Shown: in pieces, positions 40,570-48,023 of the stretch
Layout: each line of letters begins with the position of its first letter
How positions within the stretch are numbered: position 1 is the stretch's first letter
The notes under the pieces: generated by a model
Databases searched by the model: none
Told to the model about the DNA's origin: nothing
The model's input: only the letters and a program-made list of their open reading frames with translations
NCBI RefSeq assembly: GCF_020037125.1
Contig: NZ_JAIQDG010000005.1
Location: 248,001-312,000, forward strand
DNA: 64,000 nt
Source: Myxococcus sp. RHSTA-1-4
GTDB taxonomy: Bacteria; Myxococcota; Myxococcia; Myxococcales; Myxococcaceae
Direction: 5' to 3'
Made by a program: the position numbers and the translations under genes

Positions 40570-42065
40570 CCGCGCTCCAGCCTCGCTTCCAGCCGCCTGG
40601 CCAGGCGGGACAGGGGGTAGCTCATCGCCAGGTACAGGAGCGCGCACAGCGCTCCGGGCAGCAGCCAGCTCCGAACATCCACCGCCGTAATCGTCATCCG
40701 CTTGGTCAGCTCCACCACGGAGATGACGGACACCAGGGAGCTGTCCTTGAGCAGCGCGATGAAGTCGTTGGTGACGCCCGGCAGCGCCACGCGGAACGCC
40801 TGGGGCATGACCACCCGCCGCACGGCCAGCCGCGTGTGCATGCCCAGCGCGAGCGCCGCCTCGAACTGCCCGCGCGGCACGGCCTGCACGCCGGCCCGGT
40901 ACACCTCCGACTCGTAGGCCGCGTAGTTCAGCCCCAGGCCGAGCACCGCCGCGCTGAGCGCGTCCAGCCTCAGCACGCCCGCCAGCCCGTAATAGAGGAC
41001 GTAGAGCTGCAACAGCACGGGAGTCCCCCGGAACAGCTCCACGTAGACGGTGGCCAGCCGGCCCGCCCAGCCGGGCCCGTACAGCCGCACCAGGGCCAGC
41101 CCCACGCCCAGGGGAATGGCGAGCGCCATGGCGCCCACGGACACCAGCAGCGTCACCACGGCCGCCTGGAGGAACAGCACGAGCTGCCCCCAGCCCAGGT
41201 GTGTGGTGCGCGTGTCCGCCAGCACCTCGCGCGTCTGCGCGTCCGTCCAGTCCACCATGCGCTGCTGGGCCGCGCTGTCGATGCCCCAGCGCCGGAAGAT
41301 GGCGCGCAGCTCGCCCGAGCGGGCGATGCGGACCAGCGCCTCGTCCAGGGCCGCGCGCAGATCCTCCTCCCCGGGCCGCACGGCGATGGCGTAGTAGCCC
41401 TCGCCCACGTCCCCCACCACCCGCAGGCCCGGGCGCGGCTGGCCGTAGCGCTGCGCGATGATGTCGTCCATCAGCACGCCGTCCACCCGCCCCTGCTCCA
41501 GGTCGATGTAGGGCTCCTCCACGCCCTCGTACGGCACCGCCTCCACGCCGCTGCGCAGGAGCAGCTCCCACGCCTGCGAGTTGGCCAGCGTGCCCACGCG
41601 CCGGCCCCGGAGCGACTCCAGCCGGGTGACGCTCGCGTCGTCCTTCCGGGCCAGCAGCCGCAGGTTGAAGATGAAGTAGGGCCGGGTGAAGAGGACGCGG
41701 CCAGCGCGCGCGGGGGTGATTTCAATCCCGTTCAGCGCCACGTCGAACGAGCCGCGCTCCAGCGACGGGATGAGGTTGGACCAGTCGTTCTGGACGAACC
41801 GGGCGCGCACGCCCAACTCCCGCGCCAGCGCCTCCGCCAGCTCCACCTCGAAGCCGCGCATGCGGCCCGGCTCGTCCGGGTCCTCCATGGCATACGGCTC
41901 TCCGCCCTGGGCGTCCGCGCCCCACCTCAGCACGCCCGCGCGCCGAACCCGCTCCAGGCCCGAGCCTTCCTCCGTGCCACATGACAGCAGCGCGAGCGCC
42001 AACAGCACCCACCCACAGGCCGGGAGGAGGACGGGCCTTCGCGCCCGGAACGGGAACTCGCGCAT
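40566..42065 (-). CDS. Fused substrate-binding protein and permease of an amino-acid ABC transporter
   Basis: 499 residues. A lipoprotein signal (LLALALLSC) begins a periplasmic SBP domain at about 30-265 (GFEVELAEALARELGVRARF, FTRPYFIFNLRLLARKDD, DDIIAQRYGQP). A permease domain starts near 295 with several transmembrane helices, including ELFRGTPVLLQLYVLYYG and LAAL-type EAA-loop sequence GMHTRLAVRRVVMPQAFRVA. Fusions of SBP to permease are known in Gram-positive and some other bacteria. Here it works with the ATPase encoded just downstream. Confidence 0.93.
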   Translation of the reverse strand: MREFPFRARRPVLLPACGWVLLALALLSCGTEEGSGLERVRRAGVLRWGADAQGGEPYAMEDPDEPGRMRGFEVELAEALARELGVRARFVQNDWSNLIPSLERGSFDVALNGIEITPARAGRVLFTRPYFIFNLRLLARKDDASVTRLESLRGRRVGTLANSQAWELLLRSGVEAVPYEGVEEPYIDLEQGRVDGVLMDDIIAQRYGQPRPGLRVVGDVGEGYYAIAVRPGEEDLRAALDEALVRIARSGELRAIFRRWGIDSAAQQRMVDWTDAQTREVLADTRTTHLGWGQLVLFLQAAVVTLLVSVGAMALAIPLGVGLALVRLYGPGWAGRLATVYVELFRGTPVLLQLYVLYYGLAGVLRLDALSAAVLGLGLNYAAYESEVYRAGVQAVPRGQFEAALALGMHTRLAVRRVVMPQAFRVALPGVTNDFIALLKDSSLVSVISVVELTKRMTITAVDVRSWLLPGALCALLYLAMSYPLSRLARRLEARLERG

Positions 42066-42165
42066 CGGACGTGCTGGCCCTCCAGTGAGGCGAACCGCCG
42101 CCCCCTTTTAGCCCCCACGTCCCCGGCAAGCCATGTTCAGGCCGCGCGTTGCGCCGGCTCGGAAC

Positions 42166-42450
42166 CTAGATGGGGTTGGGGTCGCCCGTGGTCTCGTGCT
42201 TGGGGTCGCTGGCGGGCGCGTCCCCGCCCTCCATCGCCGTCACGCCGCGCTCCGCGCAGCGGACGTCCACCGTCTCCCCCGACACTTCCTCCGCCGTCAG
42301 CTCCCGTGCCTCGGGCCGCGGCTCGCCTTCCGCCTGAGCAGCAGGGACACAGGAGGCGCCATCCACGAGCTCCGCCGGGCCGGGGCGGTCCTCCCCACAG
42401 GCCGCGACCAGGAACAACCAGCAGACCGACACAATCGTTTTCTTCATCAT
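42166..42450 (-). CDS. Small lipoprotein, unknown function
   Basis: 94 residues from ATG 42450 (a second ATG follows). Signal with lipobox VAAC. The mature part is acidic, with two cysteines (ASCVPAAQ, VRCAERG) that could pair. No family recognised. Divergent from the response regulator gene across 266 bases. Confidence 0.65.
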   Translation of the reverse strand: MMKKTIVSVCWLFLVAACGEDRPGPAELVDGASCVPAAQAEGEPRPEARELTAEEVSGETVDVRCAERGVTAMEGGDAPASDPKHETTGDPNPI

Positions 42451-42716
42451 TTCGAGAAGCCCCCCTTTGTGGGAACGAACTCTGACGCAGTCCCACGACG
42501 CGCCTGACGCTCGCCCGGCTGGCCTCGCGCCCCGCATCCGGGGGGAATAACGCCCACCTCCCCGCTTCCTTCTCCGGTGGGAGCGTAAAAACACGCACGA
42601 GCCGCGCTCCCACCCTGTCGCAGGTGCGCGAGTGACCCATCGACAGCGGCATCACAGACCGGGGGCATTTCGCATGGCCCTCCGTTACAGTGGCCACCAG
42701 AGGAGCCGACGCTGTC

Positions 42717-43409
42717 ATGGAAGCATTCAAGCTGCTGGTGGTGGACGACGAACCGCAGGTGGCGCACGCGCTGCGCCGGCTGTTCCGCAGAGAGGGCTTC
42801 GACGTCCAGGTGGCCTTCAGCGGCGCCGAGGCCTTGGAGCGTCTCAAGGAGTTCAGCCCGGACATCGTCCTGACGGACTTCCGGATGCCGGGGATGACGG
42901 GCAGCGAGCTGCTCCAGCGCGTCAAGCGCAGCCATCCCCTGGCGCTGCGGCTCATCATCTCCGGCTACGCGGACTTCAAGTCGGTGGTGGCGTCGGTGAA
43001 CGAAGGGGAGATCTGCCGCTTCATCAGCAAGCCCTGGGACGACGCGGAGCTGGTGTCGTACCTCACGGGGCTGCTGCGCCAGCGCGAGACGATGGCGCAG
43101 TTATACGCCCCCTTCCGCGCGGCCTCGGGCGTGAGCGCGGAGGTGGGCATGTCCGATGCCTCCATGGTGCTGAAGGTGCAGATGGCGGACCCGGCCTTCC
43201 CGGCGGAGCAGGCCCTCTCCATCATCGAGCGCTTCGCGGGCGTGCTGGCCGCTGACAGCCTGAAGGTGGTGGGCGGGCTGCTGGAGCGCTACGGCGGGCG
43301 GCTGTCGTTCGTCGCCGAGGTGGGCGGCCCCCAGCGGCTGCGCCTGGAGCTGCCGGTGCGCGCGGAGGAGACGGACGCGTCGACGCGAACCGGCCTGGGC
43401 GACGCATGA
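42717..43409 (+). CDS. Response regulator with a non-DNA-binding C-terminal region
   Basis: 230 residues from ATG 42717. A receiver domain (VVDDEPQVAHALRRL, Asp54 in LTDFRMPGMTG, KPW at about 106) is followed by a C-terminal part with no helix-turn-helix, HD or GGDEF that I can see. The gene overlaps the downstream histidine kinase by four bases (ATGA), so they form a two-component pair. The C-terminus contains VGGLLERYGGRLSFVAEVGG, of unknown family. Confidence 0.85.
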   Translation: MEAFKLLVVDDEPQVAHALRRLFRREGFDVQVAFSGAEALERLKEFSPDIVLTDFRMPGMTGSELLQRVKRSHPLALRLIISGYADFKSVVASVNEGEICRFISKPWDDAELVSYLTGLLRQRETMAQLYAPFRAASGVSAEVGMSDASMVLKVQMADPAFPAEQALSIIERFAGVLAADSLKVVGGLLERYGGRLSFVAEVGGPQRLRLELPVRAEETDASTRTGLGDA

Positions 43410-44773
43410 CGCAGCAGCAGCTCCCCACGCCCATCGCCCCGGAGGCCGACGCGGCGTGGATGAACGCCCGGCTCAAGCACTTCACGCTGGCCGCCTGCAT
43501 CCTCATCCACCTGCTGCTCATCTACGCCCTGTGGGGACGGTGGGAGCGCATCGCCCTGGTGACGGCGGTGTTCCTGGCGGTGACGGGCATCAACATCGTG
43601 CTCGCGCAGCGCTTCTTCTCCCAGCACACCCGGACCGCGGAGTCCCTGCGCTTCGTGGTGAACATGCTTGCCAACGTCATCTACGGCCTGGCCAGTGACT
43701 GGGCGCTGCCCATGTGGCTGTACCTGCCGCTCAACGCCCTGTGGGTGGACCGCTTCGCGGACCCGCGCGCGCGGCTGCGCCTGGCCGTGTCCCTGGCGCT
43801 GGTGGCCGTCGTGGCCCTGGTGGACGGGTGCCCTCCCCTGGTGCCCGCCTGCTTCGTGCTGGTGTCGCTGCTCGTCTACTTCATCTCCGAGGGGCGCGTC
43901 CTCCTCACCCACCAGGCGCTGCAGAGCCTGGCGCGGCAGCACGAGGAGCTGGAGCGGGCGCACAAGCAGCTCGACGTGGCCCACCACCGGGCGCGAGAGC
44001 AGGAGCGGCTCACCAGCCTGGGCATGCTGGCGGCCGGAGTGGCGCACGAAATCAACAACCCGATGAGCTACGTGAAGAGCAACGTCAACTCGCTCTTCCA
44101 CGACCTCCGGGCGTGCGACGACCTGCCGCCGGAGCTTCGTGAGTACGTGGATGACGTGCTGCCCGCCACGCTGGACGGCATCCGCCGGGTGACGGCCATC
44201 GTCGCGGACCTGCGCCGCTTCGCGCGCGGGGACCCGGAGGCCGTGGTGGAGTACGACCTCAACCAGGAGGTGGCCGTCGCGCTGCGCATCGCCCGCGGAC
44301 AGCTCGGCCCCCAGTGCGAGGTGACGCTGGACCTGAAGGACCTGCCGCGCCTGCTCGGCCACCCGGGACAGATTGCCCAGGTGGTGGTCAACCTGCTGAT
44401 GAACGCGGCGCAGGCCATGCCGGAGGGCGGGCGCATCCTCCTGTCCACGCGCATGGAGGGCGAGGAGGCGGTGCTGGAGGTGCGCGACACCGGCGTGGGC
44501 ATGGCGCCGGAGGTGCGCGCGCGGCTCTTCGAGCCCTTCTTCACCACCAAGTCACCCGGTGAGGGAACGGGTATGGGCCTGGCCGTGGTGCACGGCATCG
44601 TCACCGCGCACAGCGGCCGCATCCAGGTGGACAGCGCCCCGGGCCAGGGCGCCACCTTCACCATCCACCTGCCGCGCGTTCCATCGCTGGCGCTGGGGCT
44701 CCCGGGGGCGATGGACGGTGGCATGCCCTCCCTGGGGCCCCTCACGGCGCGCACACGAACGGATGCCGCCTGA
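43406..44773 (+). CDS. Membrane sensor histidine kinase
   Basis: 455 residues. Four to five transmembrane helices occupy residues about 28-170 (LAACILIHLLLIYALWG, LALVAVVALVDGCPPLVPAC). A coiled coil leads to HisKA with GVAHEINNPMSYVKSN (His214) and HATPase_c (VVNLLMNAAQAMPEGG, DTGVGMAPEV, GTGMGLAVVHGIV). The ATG overlaps the response regulator stop, so the two are coupled. The input is probably sensed in the membrane domain. Confidence 0.93.
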   Translation: MTQQQLPTPIAPEADAAWMNARLKHFTLAACILIHLLLIYALWGRWERIALVTAVFLAVTGINIVLAQRFFSQHTRTAESLRFVVNMLANVIYGLASDWALPMWLYLPLNALWVDRFADPRARLRLAVSLALVAVVALVDGCPPLVPACFVLVSLLVYFISEGRVLLTHQALQSLARQHEELERAHKQLDVAHHRAREQERLTSLGMLAAGVAHEINNPMSYVKSNVNSLFHDLRACDDLPPELREYVDDVLPATLDGIRRVTAIVADLRRFARGDPEAVVEYDLNQEVAVALRIARGQLGPQCEVTLDLKDLPRLLGHPGQIAQVVVNLLMNAAQAMPEGGRILLSTRMEGEEAVLEVRDTGVGMAPEVRARLFEPFFTTKSPGEGTGMGLAVVHGIVTAHSGRIQVDSAPGQGATFTIHLPRVPSLALGLPGAMDGGMPSLGPLTARTRTDAA

Positions 44774-44799
44774 GGGCGCGCGCGGCTAGGCTGCGCGCC

Positions 44800-46035
44800 A
44801 TGTCGACGACGACTCCGCCCGCCTTCTCCAGCCGCTTCGAGCCCCGGTACGTGGAAGACCCGTACCCGCTCTACGCGAGGCTGCGCGAGGAGGCCCCCGT
44901 CCAGTTCAGCGAGGAGCTCCACCTGTGGGTGGTCTCCCGCTACGAGGACGTGAAGACGGTGCTGATGAACCCCGGCGACTTCCTGTCCGCCAACGCCTTC
45001 CGCAACCCCGTGCCGCCCGCGCCCGAGGTGCTGGCGGCGCTGGCGGAGTGCTACCCGCAGGTGCCGGCGCTCGTGGACGACGACCCGCCCAACCACACAC
45101 GCATGCGCGTCATCGTCACCAAGGCCCTGGCGCCCCACCGCGTCTCCGCCATGGAGGCCCGGGTGCGTGCCATCGCCACGGAGCTGGTGGACGCCTTCGC
45201 GCGCGAGGGCCGGGCGGACCTCGTCGAGCGGCTGGCCTACCCCCTGCCCGCGCGGGTCATCGGCGCCATCCTCGGGCTGCCGGACTCGGACCTGGAGCGG
45301 CTCAAGGCGTGGACGGAGGACCTGTCCACGCTCTCCGCGGGCAACGCCCCCGTCCCCCGGCAGGTGGAGTGCGCACGCGGGCTCGTGGCCGTGCAGAAGT
45401 ACCTCGCGGGCCACATCGCCAAGCGGCGGAGCGCGCCGGGGGACGACGTCATCAGCGCGCTCATCGAGGCGCGGTACGAGGACACGCCCCCGCTGAGCGA
45501 CGTGGAGCTCATCAGCCTGCTGTCCATGCTGCACTTCGCCGGGCACGAGACGACGGCCAACCTGCTCGGCAACGTGCTGGTGATGTTGCTGAGGGAGCCG
45601 GAGCGGCTGCGGGCGGTGCGGGAGGACTCGCGCCTCATCCCGCTCGCCATCGAGGAGGGGCTGCGCCTGGACTCGCCCGTGCAGGGCATGATGCGCACCA
45701 CGCGGCGCGCGGTGACGCTGGGCGGCGTGGAGGTGCCCGAGGGCGCGCGGCTGCTCATCCTCTTCGCCTCCGCCAACCGGGACGGCGCCGCCTTCCACGA
45801 GCCGGACCGCGCCGACCCGCACCGCCCGGACGTGGGCCGGCACCTGGGCTTCGGGCAGGGCATCCACTACTGCATCGGCGCGCCGCTCGCCCGCCTGGAG
45901 GTGCGCATCGCCCTGGAGCTGCTGCTGCAACGGCTGCCCGGCCTGCGGCTGGCGCCGGGCCCCTCCGTCCAGTACGTGCCCAACTTCCTGCACCGCGGCC
46001 CCCGGCGGCTCCTCGTGGAGTGGGACCCGGCCTGA
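44800..46035 (+). CDS. Cytochrome P450
   Basis: 411 residues. Signature features: I-helix AGHETTANLL, K-helix EEGLRLDSP (ExxR), and haem loop FGQGIHYCIGAPLARLE with ligand Cys358. It is a class I soluble bacterial P450; no ferredoxin gene adjoins it, so electron donors must be encoded elsewhere. Substrate unknown; it lies alone between the kinase gene and the AlaX gene and may not belong to a biosynthetic cluster. Confidence 0.95.
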   Translation: MSTTTPPAFSSRFEPRYVEDPYPLYARLREEAPVQFSEELHLWVVSRYEDVKTVLMNPGDFLSANAFRNPVPPAPEVLAALAECYPQVPALVDDDPPNHTRMRVIVTKALAPHRVSAMEARVRAIATELVDAFAREGRADLVERLAYPLPARVIGAILGLPDSDLERLKAWTEDLSTLSAGNAPVPRQVECARGLVAVQKYLAGHIAKRRSAPGDDVISALIEARYEDTPPLSDVELISLLSMLHFAGHETTANLLGNVLVMLLREPERLRAVREDSRLIPLAIEEGLRLDSPVQGMMRTTRRAVTLGGVEVPEGARLLILFASANRDGAAFHEPDRADPHRPDVGRHLGFGQGIHYCIGAPLARLEVRIALELLLQRLPGLRLAPGPSVQYVPNFLHRGPRRLLVEWDPA

Positions 46036-46091
46036 AGCCGGGCCCCGCGCCCCTCTGGCTTCAGCGCGCCCGTGTTATCCCCTTCCACGTC

Positions 46092-47294
46092 ATGTCCCCC
46101 ACCGAGCGCCTCTACCACGCCGACCCCTTCCTCCACCGCTTCACCGCCCGCGTCGCCGGGCACGGCACCTGGAATGGCGCGCCCTCCGTCGTGCTGGAGC
46201 GCACCGCCTTCTACCCGGAGGCGGGCGGGCAGATGGGCGACCGGGGCATGCTCGGCGGCCTGCCCGTGCGGGACGTGCAGGTGGACGACGCCGGCACCGT
46301 CCATCACCTGCTCGACGTACCGGAGGGCACCCCGCTGCCCGGGCCCGGCACCGAGCTGGAGGGCGAGGTGGACCGCGCCCGCCGCCGGGTGAACATGGCG
46401 CTGCACACCGGCCAGCACATGCTGTCACGCGCGCTGGTGGACGTGGCGGGGGCGGCCACCGTGTCCTCCCGCCTGGGCGAGACGCTGTGCACCATCGACA
46501 CGGACCAGGACACCCTGGACGAGCGGCAGGTGGCCGAGGCGGAGGCGCGCGTCAACGCCGTCATCGACGAGGACCTCCCCATCCGCGCCTTCTTCCCCAC
46601 GCCGGAGGAGCTCGCCGCGCTGCCGCTGCGCCGCGCGCCCAAGGTGACGGCCAACATCCGCGTCATCCAGATTGGCGACTTCGACGTGTCCCCTTGCGGA
46701 GGCACGCACTGCACGCGCACCGGCCAGGTGGGACTGGTGCGGGTGCTGGGCGTGGAGCGCTACAAGGGCAAGGGCCGCGTCCTCTTCTCCGCGGGCCCCC
46801 GCGCCCGGCGCGAGCTGTGGGAGGAGGCCGGCACGCTGCGCGCCATGGCACGCGCCTTCACCTGTGGCCCCCTGGAGGTGCCGGCCGCGGTGGACAAGCT
46901 GCGCCGCGAGCTGACCGAGGCCCGCGAGGCCCTGGGCGCCGCCCGCGCGCGCCTGGCCGAGCACACCGCGGCGGAGCTGGCCGCCGCGCTGGCGGCGTCC
47001 CCGGACAAGCGCGTGGTGGCGGTGCTCGACGGCGCCGGGCCCGAGCAGCTCCGCGCCGTGGCCGCGCGCCTCACGTCGCGGCCGGAGTCCGTGGTGCTGC
47101 TCGCCGGCCGTGTCCCCGACGGCATGCCCGTCCTCATCGCCCGGGGCGCCGGCTCCACCTTCGGGTGCGGCGCCTTCCTCAAGAAGGCCGCCGAGGCCGC
47201 GGGAGGCCGGGGTGGAGGCCGCCCCGAGCACGCGGAGGGACGTCTCCCGCCCGGCACCGACTGGCCCGCCCTCGTGGCCTCGCTGCTGTCCTGA
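46092..47294 (+). CDS. Alanyl-tRNA editing protein (AlaX type)
   Basis: 400 residues. It hydrolyses Ser- or Gly-tRNA(Ala) in trans. Zinc site motifs HTGQHMLSRAL (His105, His109) and SPCGGTHC (Cys202, His206) are intact. The C-terminal part is a DHHA1-like domain (GAGSTFGCGAFLKKAAEAAG then GRGGGRPEHAEG), so this is the long AlaX-L form with both domains. Confidence 0.9.
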   Translation: MSPTERLYHADPFLHRFTARVAGHGTWNGAPSVVLERTAFYPEAGGQMGDRGMLGGLPVRDVQVDDAGTVHHLLDVPEGTPLPGPGTELEGEVDRARRRVNMALHTGQHMLSRALVDVAGAATVSSRLGETLCTIDTDQDTLDERQVAEAEARVNAVIDEDLPIRAFFPTPEELAALPLRRAPKVTANIRVIQIGDFDVSPCGGTHCTRTGQVGLVRVLGVERYKGKGRVLFSAGPRARRELWEEAGTLRAMARAFTCGPLEVPAAVDKLRRELTEAREALGAARARLAEHTAAELAAALAASPDKRVVAVLDGAGPEQLRAVAARLTSRPESVVLLAGRVPDGMPVLIARGAGSTFGCGAFLKKAAEAAGGRGGGRPEHAEGRLPPGTDWPALVASLLS

Positions 47295-47353
47295 TCTCCG
47301 AGCCCCCCTCCCCGGGCCCGGGAAAGGGCCCTCGCGCTCTCCTGGCCGGGTCT

Positions 47354-47370
47354 GTAACACCCCGTGTTAT
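47354..47370. promoter_or_regulatory. Inverted repeat GTAACAC-ccc-GTGTTAT upstream of the sigma operon
   Basis: A 7-bp imperfect inverted repeat lies about 105 bases upstream of the sigma factor gene, in the only AT-richer stretch of the gap after AlaX. TGTAAC is also close to ECF -35 elements. It may be the promoter or operator of the sigma/CHAT operon. Confidence 0.35.
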
Positions 47371-47474
47371 ACGATTTCACCGAAGGGATTTCCCCGAGCA
47401 CGTTCTCCCCGTGCGCAGGGGGTGCTCCATTGGTGGAACGGCATGAAGTCATGGGAGCAAGGGGCGGCGCGACG

Positions 47475-48023
47475 ATGGAAGAAGGGCTCCACCGCCAGTT
47501 CGATGAGTTCGCGCGCGTACGGCGCCCGGGCCTGTTGAAAATCGCCCGTCGTTTGTGCGCGGGGGGAGGCATCGACCCGGAGGACCTCGTGCAGGAGACG
47601 CTGGAGCGCGCATACCGCCACTTCGACCGGCTGGCCGGAGAGAGCGCGGGGGCGGTGAGCGTGTGGCTGAGCACCACGCTGAGCAACCGCTTCCTGGACC
47701 ACTGCCGGCGGCGGCGCACCGAGGTGCTGGGGGCGCCGGCCCTGCGCGTGGTGCAGGGGGACTCGACGGGAGAGCCGGTACCGCTGGAGCAGTGGGAGCT
47801 CGTAACGAGGGACGCCTTCCTGCGGGCCATCGACCAGCTCCGCCCGCCCCAGGTGCGCGAGGCGTACCGGCTGCACGCCTCGGGGCTGCGCTACCGGGCC
47901 ATTGCCGAGCAGCTCCGCGCGCCCGAGGGGACGGTGGGCCGGTGGCTCTCCGAGGCACGGCAGGCCCTGCGGGAGCTGCTGGCGCCCGGCGAGGCCTCGC
48001 GCGAAGGCAGGGCAGAATCATGA
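47475..48023 (+). CDS. ECF-type RNA polymerase sigma factor
   Basis: 182 residues from ATG 47475; an in-frame ATG at 47451 is an alternative. Region 2 is DPEDLVQETLERAYRHFDRL and region 4 reads YRAIAEQLRAPEGTVGRWLS then EARQALRELL, the helix-turn-helix for the -35 element. Short length and lack of regions 1 and 3 define an ECF sigma factor. Its TGA overlaps the ATG of the CHAT anti-sigma gene (ATGA), so they are coupled and the partner is probably its cognate inhibitor. Confidence 0.93.
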   Translation: MEEGLHRQFDEFARVRRPGLLKIARRLCAGGGIDPEDLVQETLERAYRHFDRLAGESAGAVSVWLSTTLSNRFLDHCRRRRTEVLGAPALRVVQGDSTGEPVPLEQWELVTRDAFLRAIDQLRPPQVREAYRLHASGLRYRAIAEQLRAPEGTVGRWLSEARQALRELLAPGEASREGRAES

